A stretch of DNA of 60,000 nt from Takakia lepidozioides (lineage: Eukaryota; Streptophyta; Takakiopsida; Takakiales; Takakiaceae), in assembly GCA_030704615.1 (NCBI GenBank), contig CM060732.1, positions 39,477,053-39,537,052 on the forward strand, given 5' to 3'. The notes below the pieces were generated by a model. It saw only the letters and a program-made list of their open reading frames with translations, was not told the DNA's origin and did not search any database. The position numbers were made by a program, and so were the translations under genes. Each line of letters starts with the position of its first letter. Within the stretch, counting starts at the first letter, position 1. Below, piece after piece: positions 57,642 through 60,000 of this stretch.

Positions 57642-60000
57642 TAGCCGGTAAATTTGCTAAGCCACCAAATTTCGAGGCGACATGCTTAAAGAGTCCTTGA
57701 TAAATATTCCCCAGTTTACCAACATCGTTTAGAGCTTCCTGCAACTGCGTTCCCAACATTCTAACGTAGGCCTCAGCAAGAGTTGTAGTACTGATACCAT
57801 ATAGGCTCATGGGTAACTGCACTAGTGCATTGGGGGTGCTATTTTGGAGTCCACATATTTGTTTTGATAAGCATTTAATGATTCTATCCAGTGCGTTTAT
57901 GTCCGGGATAGAGAATGGTGCTGCATGAAAATGATATTCTATAGAAGTTCTGAGTACTGTGTCGAGAATAAATAATTTCTGGCGCATTGTGGCTGGCGAG
58001 TTCAATAAGGCAGATGCTTGTGAGACGAGTTTTTTCTGGGTTATGTCTTTTTGATCACTCCACTTAAAGAGATGGTGTCAATTGTATACCCAAATATGTG
58101 TATGGGTCGTCTTGGTCCAAATATGGGAAGGGTTGGGTATTATATAGCACCGTGTTATTTAGTATTCTTGAGAGGGTTTGTGTATTGTGTTTGGTATGAT
58201 GGCTGATCGCCATGATAGCACATTTATATAAACTTAGTTCCATTGCTGCCCATTTATTGAATCTTTCTAGTTTTTTCACTTGTCGATTGAGATGACTGGA
58301 TTTGTTGGATAGCAGTACAAGATCATCTGCATAGGCAGTTGCTGGGATGTTATTGGGAGCCGTAATGTATTGGTATCATATGTTACCTCGAGCGAGCCAG
58401 CGAAGTAGTGGTTCTAGAAAGACAATAAAAAGATATGGGCTAAGTGTGTCCCTTTGTATGGTACTTCTGTGAATTGGTAAAGGTGATGTATTGCCAAATG
58501 AAGGCCCGGAGTATGTGGTGGTGGCTTCAGTATAAATATTGTCAATGAGCAGTCTTGCGAGTATCCTAGATCAGTCATGACGGCTAGTAGACGCGCATGG
58601 TCAATTGAGCCAAATACATTTTTAAAGTCAATGTATAGCAAAAATATGTCTTGTTGAGTAAAATGTGCATCTTCTAAGGTCGAAATAATGAGTTGGATTT
58701 GCCGGCTTGTGCTTCTGGCATTTCGAAATCCCTCTTGCGAGTCACTAAGAATATGATGTTGTTCTCCGAAGGATATGAGAAGGGTGGTCAAGTGCTAGTA
58801 AATAGCTTGTAAAGGGTGTTAGCAAGAGTTATAGGTCTGTAGTTGCCTAATTGGGTAGGGTAATCTTTTTTGTAAATTAGTATTGTACGACTATTTTTCC
58901 AGCCTTTGGGAATTCTATGGAGCTGATAGCACATCACAAAGAAGCGATGAATTAATCGATGGAAGTGTGGGTCCAATGCCTTGAGTATTTCATTAGGTAT
59001 GTTGTCTGGGCCTGACGCTTTGGAGTTGGAGAGAGATTTGAGGCATGGATGATAGACCTCTGGGGTGAGGTAAGCGCTTAGGTCGAGTTGTAAGGGTCCC
59101 CTTCGCTCGAGTTTAAATCCGTCTATATCATGCCAAGGATAATGTCTAGCTTGGAGCGCAGTGTTGTATGTGATGCGATGGCTGGAAACATACATGTGCT
59201 TGTGGTTGGTATGTGGTCTTAGCTTGCTAGAAGACGATTTTATTTATAGAGGCTGGAGAGATGTGTAGAGTTCCTGCGTTGTCTCGTATCGCACCAATGG
59301 AAGAGAGGGGAAAGGGTTGAAGATTGATTTATGTATATGAGGCGAGGCTTGTCTTGTAGCATCTTACAGTATGATTGAACAAATTTCTTCTAGTTGTCTT
59401 TGGATTGTTGTTTGGTGATATTGTAAGCGTTTTTCTTTGCATCTACCAATTCGGGAGAGAAATATGAGCCATGTATGTATGTCTGTATCATTCTGGGGTA
59501 TCGGGAAATCTGTGCTGCAAGCTATTATTGTGTTTAGGTCTATAATAGATAGGGTATTTCTCCATTGGGGGTCTCGTGGGTCAGATGAGATGATTGTAAT
59601 AGCTTTGCGGATTTTGTGGTGGATTATTAATTGTGCTTGCCATTTTCTCTGTTGTGTTCTTGTCAAGTATCCTCCATTTATTTTTTATCGTTCAATTTGT
59701 ACTGGATCAGGGAACTTTGTGCATGTATGTAGCGTGGATTTTGTAATTTGGGTGAATATTTGTTCTAGCTTGGAGCTTGCGTCTTCCCAAATTTGAAGGG
59801 TGGGGTTTGCTGAATATCGATCTAGTATTGTTTCAAAATCAGATATAACTGTACCGGAAATGGATCGAAACTTGGCTTGGAATGCCAGAATAGATGAGGG
59901 GGGAATAGGGGTGGGAATACGTGGCTGTGTGTCTAGCGATGGGCCGTTTAGGACTGGACCTATAAGTACTATATGCGCGGGGATGCGGAGAATAATTGGG
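57642..60000 (-). pseudogene. LINE reverse transcriptase, minus strand, broken
   Basis: Minus-strand frames give the reverse transcriptase in order: KASGPDNIPNEILKALDPHF near 59020, RTILIYKKDYPTQLGNYRPI near 58870, QEGFRNARSTSRQIQLIIST near 58720, IFLLYIDFKNVFGSIDHARL near 58640 and the catalytic AYADDLVLL near 58335. A thumb-like part with YTYLGIQLTPSL follows, then a helical part to 57642. Frameshifts split the protein into at least four pieces, and the FKNVFGS motif differs from the usual KAFDS. The C-terminal RNase H part is cut off exactly at the chromovirus LTR. The N-terminal part runs beyond the window. Confidence 0.82.

Noticed and set aside
1-60000. CRISPR arrays, operons, bacterial promoters or organellar genes
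   Set aside because: Spliced nuclear plant genes and retroelements dominate; the repeats present are minisatellites or transposons, without spacer structure.

Overview
The window looks like nuclear DNA from a land plant with a repeat-rich genome. Spliced genes with GT-AG introns have plant-type orthologues: the NDC80 kinetochore subunit, an At3g02290-type RING-H2 ubiquitin ligase and an At3g07760-type SAM-domain protein. An AAACCCTA telo-box and CT-rich leaders precede genes, and the rest is dominated by LTR retrotransposons, LINEs and tRNA-derived SINEs. I cannot name the species. A seed-free plant is only a guess from the element mix and the decayed FCP1-like pair. There are no bacterial, organellar, CRISPR or rRNA features.

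Layout. 0-3.1 kb: a broken Ty1/copia fragment, then two decayed FCP1/NIF-phosphatase-like copies. 3.3-8.2 kb: AT-rich gene-free DNA with a diverged direct duplication and a 777-bp TTAA-flanked inverted-repeat element. 8.3-11.1 kb: a five-exon minus-strand gene for a small, probably plastid-targeted helical protein. 14.1-16.4 kb: parts of an unrecognised minus-strand spliced gene. 16.5-18.7 kb: a LINE 3' part with RNase H, joined to a chromovirus gag piece. 19.1-20.8 kb: a minisatellite carrying repeated TATA-like boxes, followed by an unrecognised gene with one in-frame stop. 21.0-33.3 kb: a nested stack, in which a Ty3/gypsy chromovirus (target-site duplication GGACG) sits in a tRNA-derived SINE (14-bp target-site duplication), which sits in the 3' tail of a LINE.

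34.8-48.4 kb is the genic island. It holds a six-exon SAM-domain gene (minus), a shared upstream region with three 131-bp repeats, a four-exon NDC80 gene (plus) and a four-exon RING-H2 gene (minus). The SAM and NDC80 genes are divergent; NDC80 and the RING gene are convergent. LINE 3' fragments of one family lie in an intron of the SAM gene and in one of the RING gene. 49.3-60 kb returns to repeats: a second SINE, a broken L1-type LINE, a second end of the TTAA family, a 5'-truncated second chromovirus and a minus-strand LINE reverse transcriptase.

Exon joins were worked out by eye from reading phase, GT/AG sites and protein similarity. They are internally phase-consistent for the NDC80, RING and SAM genes. 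The plastid gene has one uncertain join. No alignment or database search was run.
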